Translations under genes and position numbers: made by a program
Part shown: in pieces, positions 44,764 through 56,112 of the stretch
How positions within the stretch are numbered: position 1 is the first letter of the stretch
Layout of the letters: each line of letters begins with the position of its first letter
Assembly: GCF_023091745.1 (NCBI RefSeq)
Contig: NC_068913.1
Coordinates: forward strand, 31,626,501 to 31,690,500
Direction of reading: 5' to 3'
DNA length: 64,000 nt
Source of the DNA: Budorcas taxicolor
Taxonomy: Eukaryota > Chordata > Mammalia > Artiodactyla > Bovidae
The notes under the pieces: generated by a model
What the model was told of the DNA's origin: nothing
The model's database searches: none
Seen by the model: only the letters and a program-made list of their open reading frames with translations

Positions 44764-44989
44764 GAAGTGAAGTGAAGTGAAGTCGCTCAGTCGTGTTCAA
44801 CTTTTTACTAACCCATGGACTGTAGCCTGCCAGGCTCCTCTGTCCATAGGATTCTCCAGGCAAGAATACTGGAGTTGGTTACCATTTCCTTCTCCAGGGG
44901 ATCTTCCCGACCCGGGTATCAAACCCGGGTCTCCCACATTGGAGGCAGATGCTTTAACCTCTGAGCCAGGGAAGCTGGCTCAGGGGAGC
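44764..44989 (-). mobile_element. Bov-tA SINE with 12-bp TSD
   Basis: Antisense; a GTGAA repeat tail at 44764-44782; Bov-A body; head ending 'ctctgagccagggaagctgg'. TSD tctcttatgggt at 44752-44763 and 44990-45001, identical. Confidence 0.95.
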
Positions 44990-45001
44990 TCTCTTATGGG
45001 T

Positions 45002-47111
45002 ATATTCATGCAAATGCAAGGTAGAACTATTTGGGGGCCAGTGATCATGAAACAGTCTTCAAGATGGTCAACATATTTTTGTGTGTTCAGACCATCTTTT
45101 CCTGTTGACTGCCTCACACTTCAGTCCAACATGGGCATCCCTTTTTCCTTGTTGATGCTTCTAGGACTGGAATGGGGGTTGTTGCTCCCAAGAGAAGAAG
45201 GGCTGTGGTGGATTGAGCAGATATCCACCTGAATAGCAAAATGCATGCCCACCAAGTCTGTGCTGCACAAAATGACTTGGTAGGATATACTGAAACTAGT
45301 AAATATTGTATTATGAAGTTTTATCAAATTTAGGAAATAGTTCCTGGGGAATATTTCTATAGCATGTTCCTGAGGGGGTCTATGCTGTAGAGCTTCCTTT
45401 GAGAAAAGAGCTTATATGCAGCAATTATTTTGTTGAACCACATGAAGTTTCAATATTCAACCATTTTGGACCCCCAAAATGACAATTATATGAAATTCAA
45501 CCTGATACCTCTTCTTACCACCCCCTCCCGCACAGGGATTATGGACTCAGACTGGTCCCAGGATTCTGTAGTCACGATGACATGATGACAATAAAATTCT
45601 GCCAAAGAGAACTCCTAGCTGTTACCAAAAAAAATGTTTTCCTCAAATTTTGCAAATCTGCCATATGTGTTTCTTTAATTAAAAACAAAGACATGAAGTG
45701 TAGCTGCCACATGTCGGGCAGAAATCTGTTTATGCCTGGAATTAGTAAATATCAAGATGTCTCTTTACACTGACTGGCAAAAACTGCAGAAGTAAAATAT
45801 GTAAACAAAAAAGAACTCCTTGGCTAGGCGGGTGCATACTCCAAAGAGTATTAATTTGCATAATAAATAGTTCAATATTCAGGAGGTTATAAAATAGCAA
45901 TTACCGCTAAGTTGCTATATTAGGGCTTGCTAACAAAAAACACTTAAAATGCAGTCGTTTACTCTTACAGAGGCATTCTCCTAAAATCTTTATTTTGAAA
46001 CAAGATTTTATTTTTTAAAGTAGTTTTGAAATCCTTTGAACATTTCTCTGAAACAAAAACAGAAATATTCTAGGTAAAAACAAAAACTGACAAACAATCT
46101 ATGAGGGGGACAATGAGCCATTAACATTTTCATCTGTTTAAAAAGAAAAGAAGAGAAGTAGCTGCTGAGGAGAGCGTTTTCCTCATGTAAGAAAGTACAG
46201 GGAGACCAGTGGGGAAGTGTGGGGCCGGACTGTGCAGTAGTAGGGGGTACACTCGGGCCGGGGCAGAAACAGAAGTCGTTACATGTTGTGCTAATAGGAA
46301 GGTCGACTCTGCTAAAACACCGTCTGTATTTTTAAAAATGACTCAAGTGTTCCAGGTATTGTGTATCCAAGTACAGATTCTACTTGCTCTACATATTTTA
46401 GGTATTTAATATTGGAAAAGAAATATAGCTTTTTAAGTTGTTGTCTTTTTTTCAGTAAATGTTATAGTTTTAATGCTCTTACATAGAACTTAATTTTTCA
46501 GTAACATTGCTTTTAGAGTGTTATATGTGTATATATTACATTAAGCCATTTGATTAAATGTATATCTACACATATAAACCTATCTTTATAGGTTTATATC
46601 TGTTTCCTGCTATGAAGAGAACGTGGTGACATCAAGAAAAGTTATATTTATACCAGTGTATCTGAGGAGATTCTTTTTAAAACGAAGCTCTTGGAGTTGG
46701 GATGGTTTCATCTGTTAGGCCCCTGCAAAGGTTGACAGCTGGAAAGATGAGAAAAGGGAAGACCAAGAAAACATTCACTGCATACTCTACGGTGCTGGGA
46801 GCTGCACTGAACAGTGGAAGGCTCAATTATACAGTGTTAGGTTTACATTACACCCCAAAGTTAGCCACTTTGTCACAATGTTTGCAGCAGTTCCAGGGTT
46901 TAAAACCGCCCAGGATGCCAAACAAAGGGACAATTTATCTTTTGGTGTGTAGAAGCTGCCCCTAGTTAAAACACCATAATTATTCCCCCATCTCATTGAA
47001 AGATACATTTCCAGTAATGTTTTACTTTTATATTTAATGATCTTTATCAAACAGTTTTGAAATATTTATATTATTTTGTTAAATTGTGTTATACTAATGC
47101 TTTTAAGGTCT
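45002..47111. other. No gene seen; repeat-free block with possible regulatory DNA
   Basis: About 2.1 kb without recognised repeats. 45580-46100 is AT-rich but of mixed complexity and includes an ATTTGCAT octamer near 45854. 46205-46270 is a short GC-rich patch with several CpGs. A perfect 12-bp hairpin lies at 46572-46599. The frames at 46209-46409 and 46702-46965 have no recognisable domain. Confidence 0.4.
46572..46599. other. Perfect 12-bp inverted repeat with 4-nt loop
   Basis: The arm atataaacctat at 46572-46583 is the reverse complement of 46588-46599; the loop is cttt. It could form a cruciform or RNA hairpin. It is AT-rich, and no function is evident. Confidence 0.9.
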
Positions 47112-47325
47112 TCCTAGGTTGCTGCTAGTGATAAAGAACCCACTGCCCAATTCAGGAGACACAAGAGAGGCTAGTTCAATCCCTGGGTCAGGAAGATCAC
47201 CTGGAGAAGGAAATGGCAACCCACTCTAGTATTGTGGAGAATCCCATGGAGAGAGGAGCCTGGTGGGCTACAGTTAGTTCCTAGGTTCGCAAAGAGTTGG
47301 ACATGACTGAAGTGACTTAGCACAC
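47112..47325 (+). mobile_element. Bov-tA SINE, sense, diverged
   Basis: Head 'cttcctaggttgctgctagt', then 'tcaatccctgggtcaggaag', a Bov-A body with a short deletion near 47233, and the tail 'gacatgactgaagtgactta'. Confidence 0.92.
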
Positions 47326-48764
47326 ATGCCATGCTTTTAAAAAACCCTGCATGCAGAATATTTTTTAACACTTGGGACTTTGTGACTATATGATATTTTT
47401 TAAGTTAAAAAATTCAATTTGTCTACTTTTTTTGTTGCAGAGAATTATGATAAAGGACTTTCAAATATTAAACAGTTATTATAAGATAAAATTGTACAAG
47501 AAAAGAGAAGTGGAGACACAATTTCAATGGGATAAAAGAATCATGTAAAATTTGCAACTATTTAAGAAGACTTTGTTGAATCTATTTTTCAGTGGATGAT
47601 GGTGGGTGTAAAATCACTATGGCATTTATGTCCCATTGAATTCATTGAAAAGAGTGATGTAAAGTTGTATTTTAAAATGTCAATATTACATCCTTTACAA
47701 CTATTTTCACCTATGATTAATTTAAGATGTCAACTTGAAATGTATGAGGGACACATAGTTTTTCAAATTGATGGTCATTTTCTTCCGCCTCCTTATATGT
47801 GTAGCCTCAAAGAAGACTCCCCTTGAAGGCTAAGACTTTAAAGAAGTTTAGACTTCAGTTTATCTTCTTTTGACTATTAAAAAAAACCCAAACTTCAATT
47901 TTGGTACATTGCCAGGTAGAATATAGACAAACATGATTTCTTTACTTGTTTCTACCACCAATCCCTGGCCTGGTTTTGCATTTGCTTATTGCCTCCCCAT
48001 AGCACCTGAAATCAAAGACAGTGTCAAGCTCAGCAGTGGCACTTTTGGGGTATTTAATAGTTTTATTTGAAAATTTTCTCAAATATTTATTTCTTTATGG
48101 CCTGAAAAAGATTTTTTCTATGGTAAATTACCTGTTTAGAAGCTCAGCTCATGTGTTCAAATAGATATAGGTGAATGACATTCCAGCCTTGTGCATTGTG
48201 CAAACTGAGTGTGTCATGTTCATCTGTTACCATGCCTCCTGGCGTCCTCTTGGTGACTAGATGTCTCCTTTTCTTTACTAGGATGGGCATTTCCTCTACT
48301 GTCACATGTGAGAAAAAAATTCATAGAAGTCAGTGCTTTTGTTATAGCTTCTTTGTCCTTCCAGGTGCTGTTTTTTTTCTAAGCAGTTGTCAGTTGAGTC
48401 CTCTTTAAGTTGATCGCTTTTACTCTGTATTAGAAGATAATTAACACTTGGTCCTTGTGTCACTTTGAAGTCTTGATACTTCCAGCTCTTCATTCTATAT
48501 CCTGTTTGCTTATATTTCACGTTTTATTCTGTAAAATCACTATCAGTTCTAAACTGATACATCCTAAATATAAATGCAAAGTTATTGAATCCATAAAAGT
48601 TGTTTGGTAGATCTGGTCTAACTTAGAGTTGCAAAACAGGTTTATTGCAAAAGGGAGGTCTTAGATGCCATCATTAAAAATCTTTTGAGCTCCTTGAATC
48701 ATTAGATAACAACCACTATTACACAGTGAGATCAGCTTCATTTTTTAAAATTTAGTATTCATTA
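47326..48764. other. No gene seen; unassigned DNA
   Basis: AT-rich. The short frames at 47596-47826 and 48175-48408 have no known domain. Confidence 0.5.
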
Positions 48765-49010
48765 TTTTATTTTAAAAAGCTTATTTTATAATAGTTAGTT
48801 TACAATGTTGTATTAATTTCTGCTGTATAGCAGAGTGATTCAGTTACACATATACATACATTCTTCTTTTTATTATTTTCCATTATGGTTTATCACAGGA
48901 TATGGATATAGTTTCCTCTGTTGTACAGGAGGACCTTGCTGTTTATACATCCTATATATAGTAGCTGGCATCTGCTAGTCCCTAAACTTCATTACTTACA
49001 TTAGTGACCT
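48765..49010 (-). mobile_element. L1 3'-end fragment, antisense, older subfamily
   Basis: The order 'tttacaatgttgtattaat', 'ctgctgtatagcagagtgat', 'cagttacacatatacataca', 'ttccattatggtttatcaca' is the 3' end of an older artiodactyl L1. It resembles the sense piece at 61945-62175. Confidence 0.8.
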
Positions 49011-52000
49011 TAGCACATCTCCTGTTTAATTCAGAAACTTCTGGATTGTGAATGTGAAGATGATCTAGTAACATAATACTGAAGGACGTGAAAAATAAAA
49101 GGGCCATCAACCATCAAAGACAGATTTTCTGTTAACCCTGCTAACAAGCTACTCTTCTGTCTCTTTACACCACAAAATACCATGTGAAGAGGTGATGGCA
49201 GTAGAATGAGCAGAGTTAAGAGCAGTGCTGATGCACGAGGATATACTGGTAGCCTGCACTAGATGTTAAAATAATGAAATAATTTTGCATCAGTTGATAG
49301 ACAACCACTGGCCCAGCCCCAAGTGCTCCTATCTCACCTCTTTTCCTGAGCTTCCTTGGCTTCAGTCTGGAGTCCTGCACCCACTCAGGATCTGGGAATT
49401 AACTAGGTAGACCCTGGTAGGACAGCTGGTCTCACGATCCTGCTCCAACACATTGAGCAGCATCTGTTCGCATTGGTCACTACCTAGAACTTTAAGTTGC
49501 TAAACATTTAAAATACTACCCATGGTTAAAAGTATTGTTTTATATTCTTGAACTTGAATTTTGGCCCTTTGCCTTTTTCTTTCTTTGCAGAACAGTTGGG
49601 CCCAATTTTTCACAGTTTGAGAATAGGATAAGCCCAGGGTTGATAGCATATACTTGATTTATGCACATTTTCATGCATTTGCTACTTGTTCCTTAGTTAC
49701 GTGTTTCATGATGGTGGTGTCACTGTTTTTCTACACCATAATTTCCCCGGGCACTTCAGTGCTCCTTCATCGCACAGGAAACTGTAAGGGTCAGTGATCT
49801 TCGGTGCCACCACTTCCATTTCCTCATTACAAAAATTGACCTTCTTTCTGTTGTTTGAAAGGGCTCAGGCCACTGTCATTCAGATTTCAGGGCCGTTGAA
49901 CAGTAATAACAGTATAGGAGGAACAGGCAACCACCGCAGCAGCTGGGCATTGTGCTCTCTTCCTGGAATCCATTTTGGTTTTCTTAGACTAGCCAGCAGG
50001 CGCTGTTTGCTGCCTTTCACAGGCATCATATTTTACAGTAATTCCCTACTTGTCATTAAGCCATTTAGTTGTATTAGAGCATTGTGCTCTACTCTGTGAA
50101 TATTTGCCAAGGTTCTTGTGCTTTCTAGGCAATTTCATGTTCATACTCACATAATGCAACTCAATATGTACAACTAGTATCACAGAAAAATGAACTAATT
50201 AGTAATTCCTGTTAAACTACCAATTGCCTTCTCATCATCTATGAATTTGGTGTGTGTGTGGGTATGTGTATATGTGTGTGTGTGTGTAAGGGGTACTGAT
50301 GTGAAACTAGTTCAGAAATGAAAAAAATTAAAGCACCAACAGAAATTAAAACCAGACCTTTAAGTTTTTTCTGCAGAGTGTTTCATCTATTTATTCTTTC
50401 ATTTTATATCTACTGAAATCCCTCTGAAATAACTTTCTGTATGTCTAGTTGCTCTTTGAAGAGGAATTTTATGCATTGGAAATACAATGTTAGAATTAAA
50501 AATTATCATTATTAACTTCAAAGTAACAACCTCTAAGTACTAGGCAAAATTTCTATCTCAGTAGTACAAATGATGTTTATAATAAAATCCATTATTATAG
50601 CTTAGATATTATCCCATACAATCAGAAGACAATTCACTAACGTTTTATATTTTTAAAAGGAACTCGTATCATTTTTCTTATTCAGATGAATGTACAGTCT
50701 AAGCATATAATTTAGTGCTGTTCTTTTAAAAATAGGAATTCCTTAAATTTTAGAATCATGGAATCAGGATCTCTTAGGTACCTTTTTTTTCTCTTTCAAA
50801 AACCATCTATTGTATGCCACAGAGTATATCAACGATTCATGGAGTAGAGGACAAATTCCCTAACCTTAAAGGATTTTTAAGTTTACGTTTTGCAACAATT
50901 TTTTTCTAAAAGTGTTAGTTTTATAATTTACTTTGAATGGAACACAATGACTTTGGGATTTAAATGACAAATAATTGTTTCTATCACAGAATGTTGTATA
51001 CTTAAAAGTGGATAGCTAGCTGACTGAACAGCAAGGCTGTGATACCAAATGAAATATAATTCAACCAGAAATCAGTTTTGAAAGATTTCTAACTTTCTGA
51101 GACTTTAATCAAAAGCTTAGAAAAATAATTTTCTAATGAGTAATTGCAACCTGTATTTGTAGGTAACTAATTTCATTCCAGATTTTTTTCATAAAAAATC
51201 TTGAAAGTATAGTTTTATGGTGAAAGGAAACTGAAATTTTTATTTATGATGTCATAAAAATATGATTTTAAAAAATATGATCTTTAAGTATCTAAATATG
51301 TTGTATTAATATATTGGTTCCTCTTTTATTTAAATGGTTTAATAGTTTGCTAATGCAGTTTATTTTAATGGCACCCAGTATAATGATTTGCTAATAATTA
51401 TTCAAATATTACTTCTAGCCAAGAAACTCCTTTTATATATACATTTTGTACTGCTTGTGTTAATGTGCATGAGAGCTTAGTTTAGGCAATTCTGAACACC
51501 ATTAGCATCTCTTATTTGAAATGGGGCTTTAGAATACAAAAATATAATAATTTCCCTGAATAAAAAAAGAATTAATTATGCAGCCTGAGGAGAGAAATAA
51601 GGAGCAAGCAGGTGTAACACAGGCCCAGGAGGAAACAGGCACGTGTGCAAGCCTACTGCAACTCTCTCTGTGACTAAGAAAGAAAAAGAAGTCATACATT
51701 TCATATTTCTAGGAGAGTAGTTCTTTTTATCAAGTCAAGGAAATCCAGTACATGTCTGTATCCAGATTCTGTATATGGCCTAACCGAGCCAAGGATTTAG
51801 AAATAGCTTATTCTGTGGCCAGAATCTTGTGATTTTCACCAACTGATTTGTGCTGTTGGTAGAATTTCCTGACCAAGGCTTTTTATATGAACCAAGGGGT
51901 TTCCCAGCTGAAGGAAAATGAGGCAGTTAAACCTCCACATCTTAGTCACAGATTTTGTCATAATGACCATTGGCAGCAAACAAGATTTCAATGGGCTCCA

Positions 52001-53401
52001 GCAATGCCAATCAGAAACCACTTCCCTTTGGGCTGACAGAAGCATGAGAGGAGATTTCCTTAGAATAGAACTTGTACCTTTAATACCATTCCTTATAAGA
52101 GAAGAAGAGTATACACGTGGGGAAGAGGATCTCACTGATTTTTAGATAAAGGTTGGTTCCACCCAATCTGAACATTTCGATAGATTGGTCTCTCTTGAAA
52201 TAAAGGCATCCACCACCATTTATTTGTTATCAACAGTATTTAAATTAGCTTGAATTCATTTAAAATAAGATTCTCTGCCATAGTTATCAGTTGTGAACCG
52301 ATAATATCATTCTCTAAAAAAATTCTGAAAACCAAGGTTGTTTTCAATTTTTCCATTGTGCCCCAGATTATTGTATGAGGGGAAAGTAGGATTGCCTGAA
52401 CAACAGTGGGGATATTATGGTTGCAAGAATGGAGGAATTAACTAAAGTACATTAAAAGCACTTTAAAAATGGAAATGCAGATTAATTTTTTTCCTGGGAG
52501 ACATGCACAGAAATTTGAAGTGATAGGATTAAATGCCTTGGATTATATTATCAATTCTCTTGACAAAGCAACTTTAATCTGGAGCTGGAAATGCAATGTT
52601 GTAGGAAAAATATTTCCTTCAACTTGCACTGAATGGAAAGAGCACCCCCATCCCTGCAAAGCCCGAGAAGTGAGAAAGCTGTCTTATTTTCTACATCTCA
52701 CTATATAAAGAACAGTTTTCTTCCTTTGTTTTAAGGCTGCTAATACCTTCATTCCCAAAGGAGGACACTGTCCATGGGAGAGAAGTTAGTCATTTTCCCC
52801 TGGAAATTATTGCTTTCTTACATATTCATACAAATTCAAATAATTGGTTCTTCATTCTTGCTAGCTGTGACCAAGAGTGTGTATTATTTACTGTAAAACA
52901 GATTCTTGAGCCTTTGTTAATCTGTAAAATAATTCACCATGACAAAGGGCCTTATGCCACCCTATCCTTATTTACCACCATTAAAATATTTCTCCAGGAT
53001 GAAAAAGAACAGTACTTTCTCAGATGACTCTGCTCATGAATGAGGTGATGCTTATATTTTTGTTAAAAATTATGGCAAAGTTAATAATAAAATGACTGTT
53101 GTCAAAGACTGCCTAGAGTCAAATCATACTTTAAACACTACTGTTCCAAAATAAATATTTCCTATTTATAGATTAAGCCCACGTCACTGGCATTCTGCAT
53201 GCGTTTTGTAGGAAAGCAGTACCACTTTAAATACATCAAAAAATTCTATGCTAAATAAAACAAAATATCAGAAATACTGCCTTCAGATGGATTTATCCAA
53301 GTGCTAATACTGTTGGGATAATAAACACTGATATCTGAATAGAGAGGGGAAAATTAACAGCCGAAGGGAAAATTCTTCAATGATTTTTTTTAGATGCACT
53401 T
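49011..53401. other. No gene seen; longest repeat-poor stretch of the window
   Basis: About 4.4 kb with no SINE, LINE or LTR that I recognise, apart from a (TG)n run at 50250-50288. The frames at 49794-50099, 51918-52145 and 52469-52708 are open but match no known family and have no codon-bias signal by eye. The region at 51420-51720 is of mixed complexity and could be conserved noncoding DNA. Confidence 0.45.
50250..50288. repeat. (TG)n microsatellite, interrupted
   Basis: TG units broken by GGTA and TATA steps, about 39 bp in total. Confidence 0.9.
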
Positions 53402-53408
53402 ATTTAAC

Positions 53409-53679
53409 TTTGAAAGGAACGATGCTAATGCTGAAACTCCAGTACTTTGGCCGCCTCATGCGAAGAGTTGACTCATTGGAAAAGACTTCGATGCTGGGAG
53501 GGATTGGGGGCAGGAGGAGAAGGGGACGACCGAGGCTGAGATGGCTGGATGGCATCACTGACTCGATGGACGCGAGTCTGAGTGAACTCCGGGAGTTGGT
53601 GATGGACAGGGAGGCCTGGCATGCTGCGATTCATGGGGTCGCAAAGAGTCGGACACGACTGAGCAGCTGAACTGAACTG
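53409..53679 (+). mobile_element. BovB 3' fragment, young-looking, with TSD
   Basis: 271 bp, sense, 5'-truncated, ending in a CTGAA tail. It retains many CpGs (for example 'tggacgcgagtctgag' and 'ggggacgaccgagg'). TSD atttaac at 53402-53408 and 53680-53686. Confidence 0.93.
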
Positions 53680-53731
53680 ATTTAACCAGCCTGACAAACT
53701 TGTGACGTTTCAGACAAGAAATGAAATGTGA

Positions 53732-54160
53732 GGGCTTCCCAGGTAGTGAAGTGAGTGAAGTCGCTCAGCCATGTCCGACTCTGCAATCCCATGGACTGTA
53801 GTCTACCAGGCTTCTCTGTCCATGGGATTTTCCAGGCAAGAGTACTAGAGTGGGTTGCCATTGCCTTCTCCAGGGGATCTTCCTGACCCAGGGATCGAAC
53901 CCAGGTCTTCTGCATTGCAGGCAGATGCTTTACCCTCTGAGCCTCCAGGGAAGTTCCAAAGTAGTTCTAATGGCATAAAACCTGCCTGCAGGTAACGTAA
54001 GAGACACGGGTTTGATCCCTGGATTGAGAAGATCCCCTGGAGGAGGGCATAGCAATCCAGTCCAGTATTCTTGTCTGGAAAAGAACATGGACTAAAGAGC
54101 CTGGCAGCCGACAGTCCATAGGGTCTCAAAGAGTTGGGCATGACTGAAGTGACTTAGTGT
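53732..54160 (+). mobile_element. Bov-tA SINE, sense, split by another Bov-tA
   Basis: The first 15 bp of the head ('agggcttcccaggtag', 53731-53746) are separated from the rest (53965-54160, 'ttctaatggcataaaacctg' to 'gcatgactgaagtgactta') by an antisense Bov-tA. Rejoining them gives a normal Bov-tA. Confidence 0.9.
53747..53953 (-). mobile_element. Bov-tA SINE, antisense, nested in a Bov-tA
   Basis: A complete antisense unit from 'tgaagtgagtgaagtcgct' to the head 'gagcctccagggaag'. The imperfect TSD is ttcccaggtag (53736-53746) and ttccaaagtag (53954-53964). Confidence 0.92.
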
Positions 54161-55095
54161 GCATTGTAAGATATGCAAACTAATTTGTTACAGAAGTGTT
54201 GCATAAAAATGAATGCAGGAGGTGGGGAGAGGGTTGAGAGAAGGATTACAAAGAGATGGGCATGAGGAAACTTTTCAGATTGATCCAAATATTCATTATC
54301 TTGATTATGGCAATGGCTTCACAAGTATGTATATAGGTCAAATCTTATTAAATTGTTTGCTTTAAATAATTACTGTATATTTTAAAATTATGTATTAATG
54401 AAGTTATTTTAGATTTTAAATCCCCAAAAGGTAAAGCAAATGTTAGAACTATTAAGAATTTTGCCCAGTGGTGGCGGTTGGCTCTAGTTTGGTCTAGATA
54501 TAATTACCTTCCTCATTTTATTCTTGTTTAGTACCTCTGGAATTGGGAGACTGGAAATAAGCAGAAAATGCAAGATTGCCTTATAAGAGATATTTGGAAA
54601 ATGACAGCAAAAATGAAAAGCAAACAAACAAAAACAACAACAACCAAAACCCCTCTCTTTCCTTGCTTTTCAGAAAAAAATAAAATGTATAAGAATTCCA
54701 AGAGTTTAGAGAGATGAGGAGCAATCTATCCGATAATTTGCACATTTGTGAATTTGCTTTTTTCATCATGTAAAAGCAGATGAAACAAACATTTTTAGCT
54801 TATTAGATGGTGTGTTGGGAGAAATAGTAATAATAGTTCCTGCCTTTTAATGTTTATCATCAGCCTAAAGAGTGGTAAGCATAGGCAGAAGGAGTTCCAT
54901 TTTAAAGAGGACTATGAGGAATATTGAAACTAGAGAGCCACAGGGTTTGACACACTCAGGAAGCACAGCAACAGTGGGGATCAGGCTGATTGCTCCCAGT
55001 CCTGGCAGCTGTGTCACCCTGGCATGAATTCCTTGAGTAATATTGGCACCATATCAACTGTCTCTACACCTCATTTTTTTTCAGCCTTGTATATT
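54161..55095. other. No gene seen; unassigned DNA
   Basis: A CAAA/CAACAA-type simple stretch lies at about 54621-54650. Otherwise nothing recognised. Confidence 0.5.
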
Positions 55096-55293
55096 TCTGT
55101 GCTTAGTCACTCAGTCACGTCCGGCTCTTTGTGACCCCATGGACTATAGCCGACGAGGCTCCTCCTCCCATGGGGTTCTCCAGGCAAGAATATTGGAGTG
55201 GGCTGCCATTTCCTTCTCCAGAGGATCTTCCAACCCAGGGATCAAAACCCAGGTCTCCTGCATTGCAAGCAGATTCTATACCAGCTGAGCTAT
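55096..55293 (-). mobile_element. Bov-tA SINE, antisense
   Basis: Tail 'gcttagtcactcagtcacgt', Bov-A body, then 'gggatcaaaacccaggtctc' and the head end 'ataccagctgagctatca'. Confidence 0.93.
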
Positions 55294-55751
55294 CATTTCT
55301 CGTTCATTAGTCACAGGAATATTGTGCAAATCGAGAAGATGTCTGAGTGCTTCAGCCTTCTTAAAAAGATATAAACAAATACAAAAATAACTGTGAGGTT
55401 CTAAGAAGTCCATACTTTCCTTTTACATTTGAAAAATAATGAAAACAATCTCATTATTTAAGAGCAGATAGCAAAACATATTTGTGGCTTGATTTCAGGT
55501 CCTCATAGAAACTGCAAGTAAGAAACCTGTTATATAAACAACTAAAAATGAGCAATAGTTTTTCACCAGTTAAACCAGAGTTTAGAATATATCTCTTAAT
55601 TGTTTTAACCTGGAAGAACTATATTTTGGGGACAAACTGCAAGATTCAAAAAGTGGGAAAGGTCTTCTAGGAATTATTTCTATTCGAGAAGAAATAAGTT
55701 CAGGGTCAGATGGCCTCTCAACATGCATTGCTGAGTGCTAGAGTGATGATC
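55294..55751. other. No gene seen; unassigned DNA
   Basis: No recognised repeat or coding sequence. Confidence 0.5.
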
Positions 55752-55759
55752 GCTGACAT

Positions 55760-55883
55760 ATGCATGCGTGTGTGCTAAGTCATGTCTGACTCTTTGCAAC
55801 TCTGTGGACTAGCCCACCAAGTTCCTCTGTGCGTGGGGTTATCTAGGCAAGAATACTGGAGTGGTCTGCTGTGTCCTCCTCCA
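55760..55883 (-). mobile_element. Bov-A monomer (124 bp) with 8-bp TSD, at the edge of a MIR
   Basis: Antisense, from 'gcatgcgtgtgtgctaagtc' to 'tgtgtcctcctcca'. TSD gctgacat at 55752-55759 and 55884-55891. Confidence 0.9.
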
Positions 55884-56112
55884 GCTGACATTTACTTCAG
55901 GCCTATGTTGCATCAGGTAGTTTGTTAAATCTAATTTAATCCTTGTAACTGCACTACAAGTTAGATGCTGTTATTATCTCTGTTTTGGAAAGGAAGAATG
56001 GAAGTGTAGGCAGTTTACTGACCTGCTAAGACCACACAGCTAGTGAAGACATAGACAGCATTTAACTCCAGATCTGCCTGGTTCTGAATACTCTGCTCTT
56101 AAACATAGAAGG
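55884..56112 (-). mobile_element. MIR SINE, antisense, well preserved
   Basis: 'gacatttacttcaggcctat', 'taatttaatccttgtaactg', 'gttattatctctgttttgga', 'aagaccacacagctagtgaa', 'tctgcctggttctgaatact' and 'ctctgctcttaaaca' are in MIR order in reverse. Confidence 0.88.
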
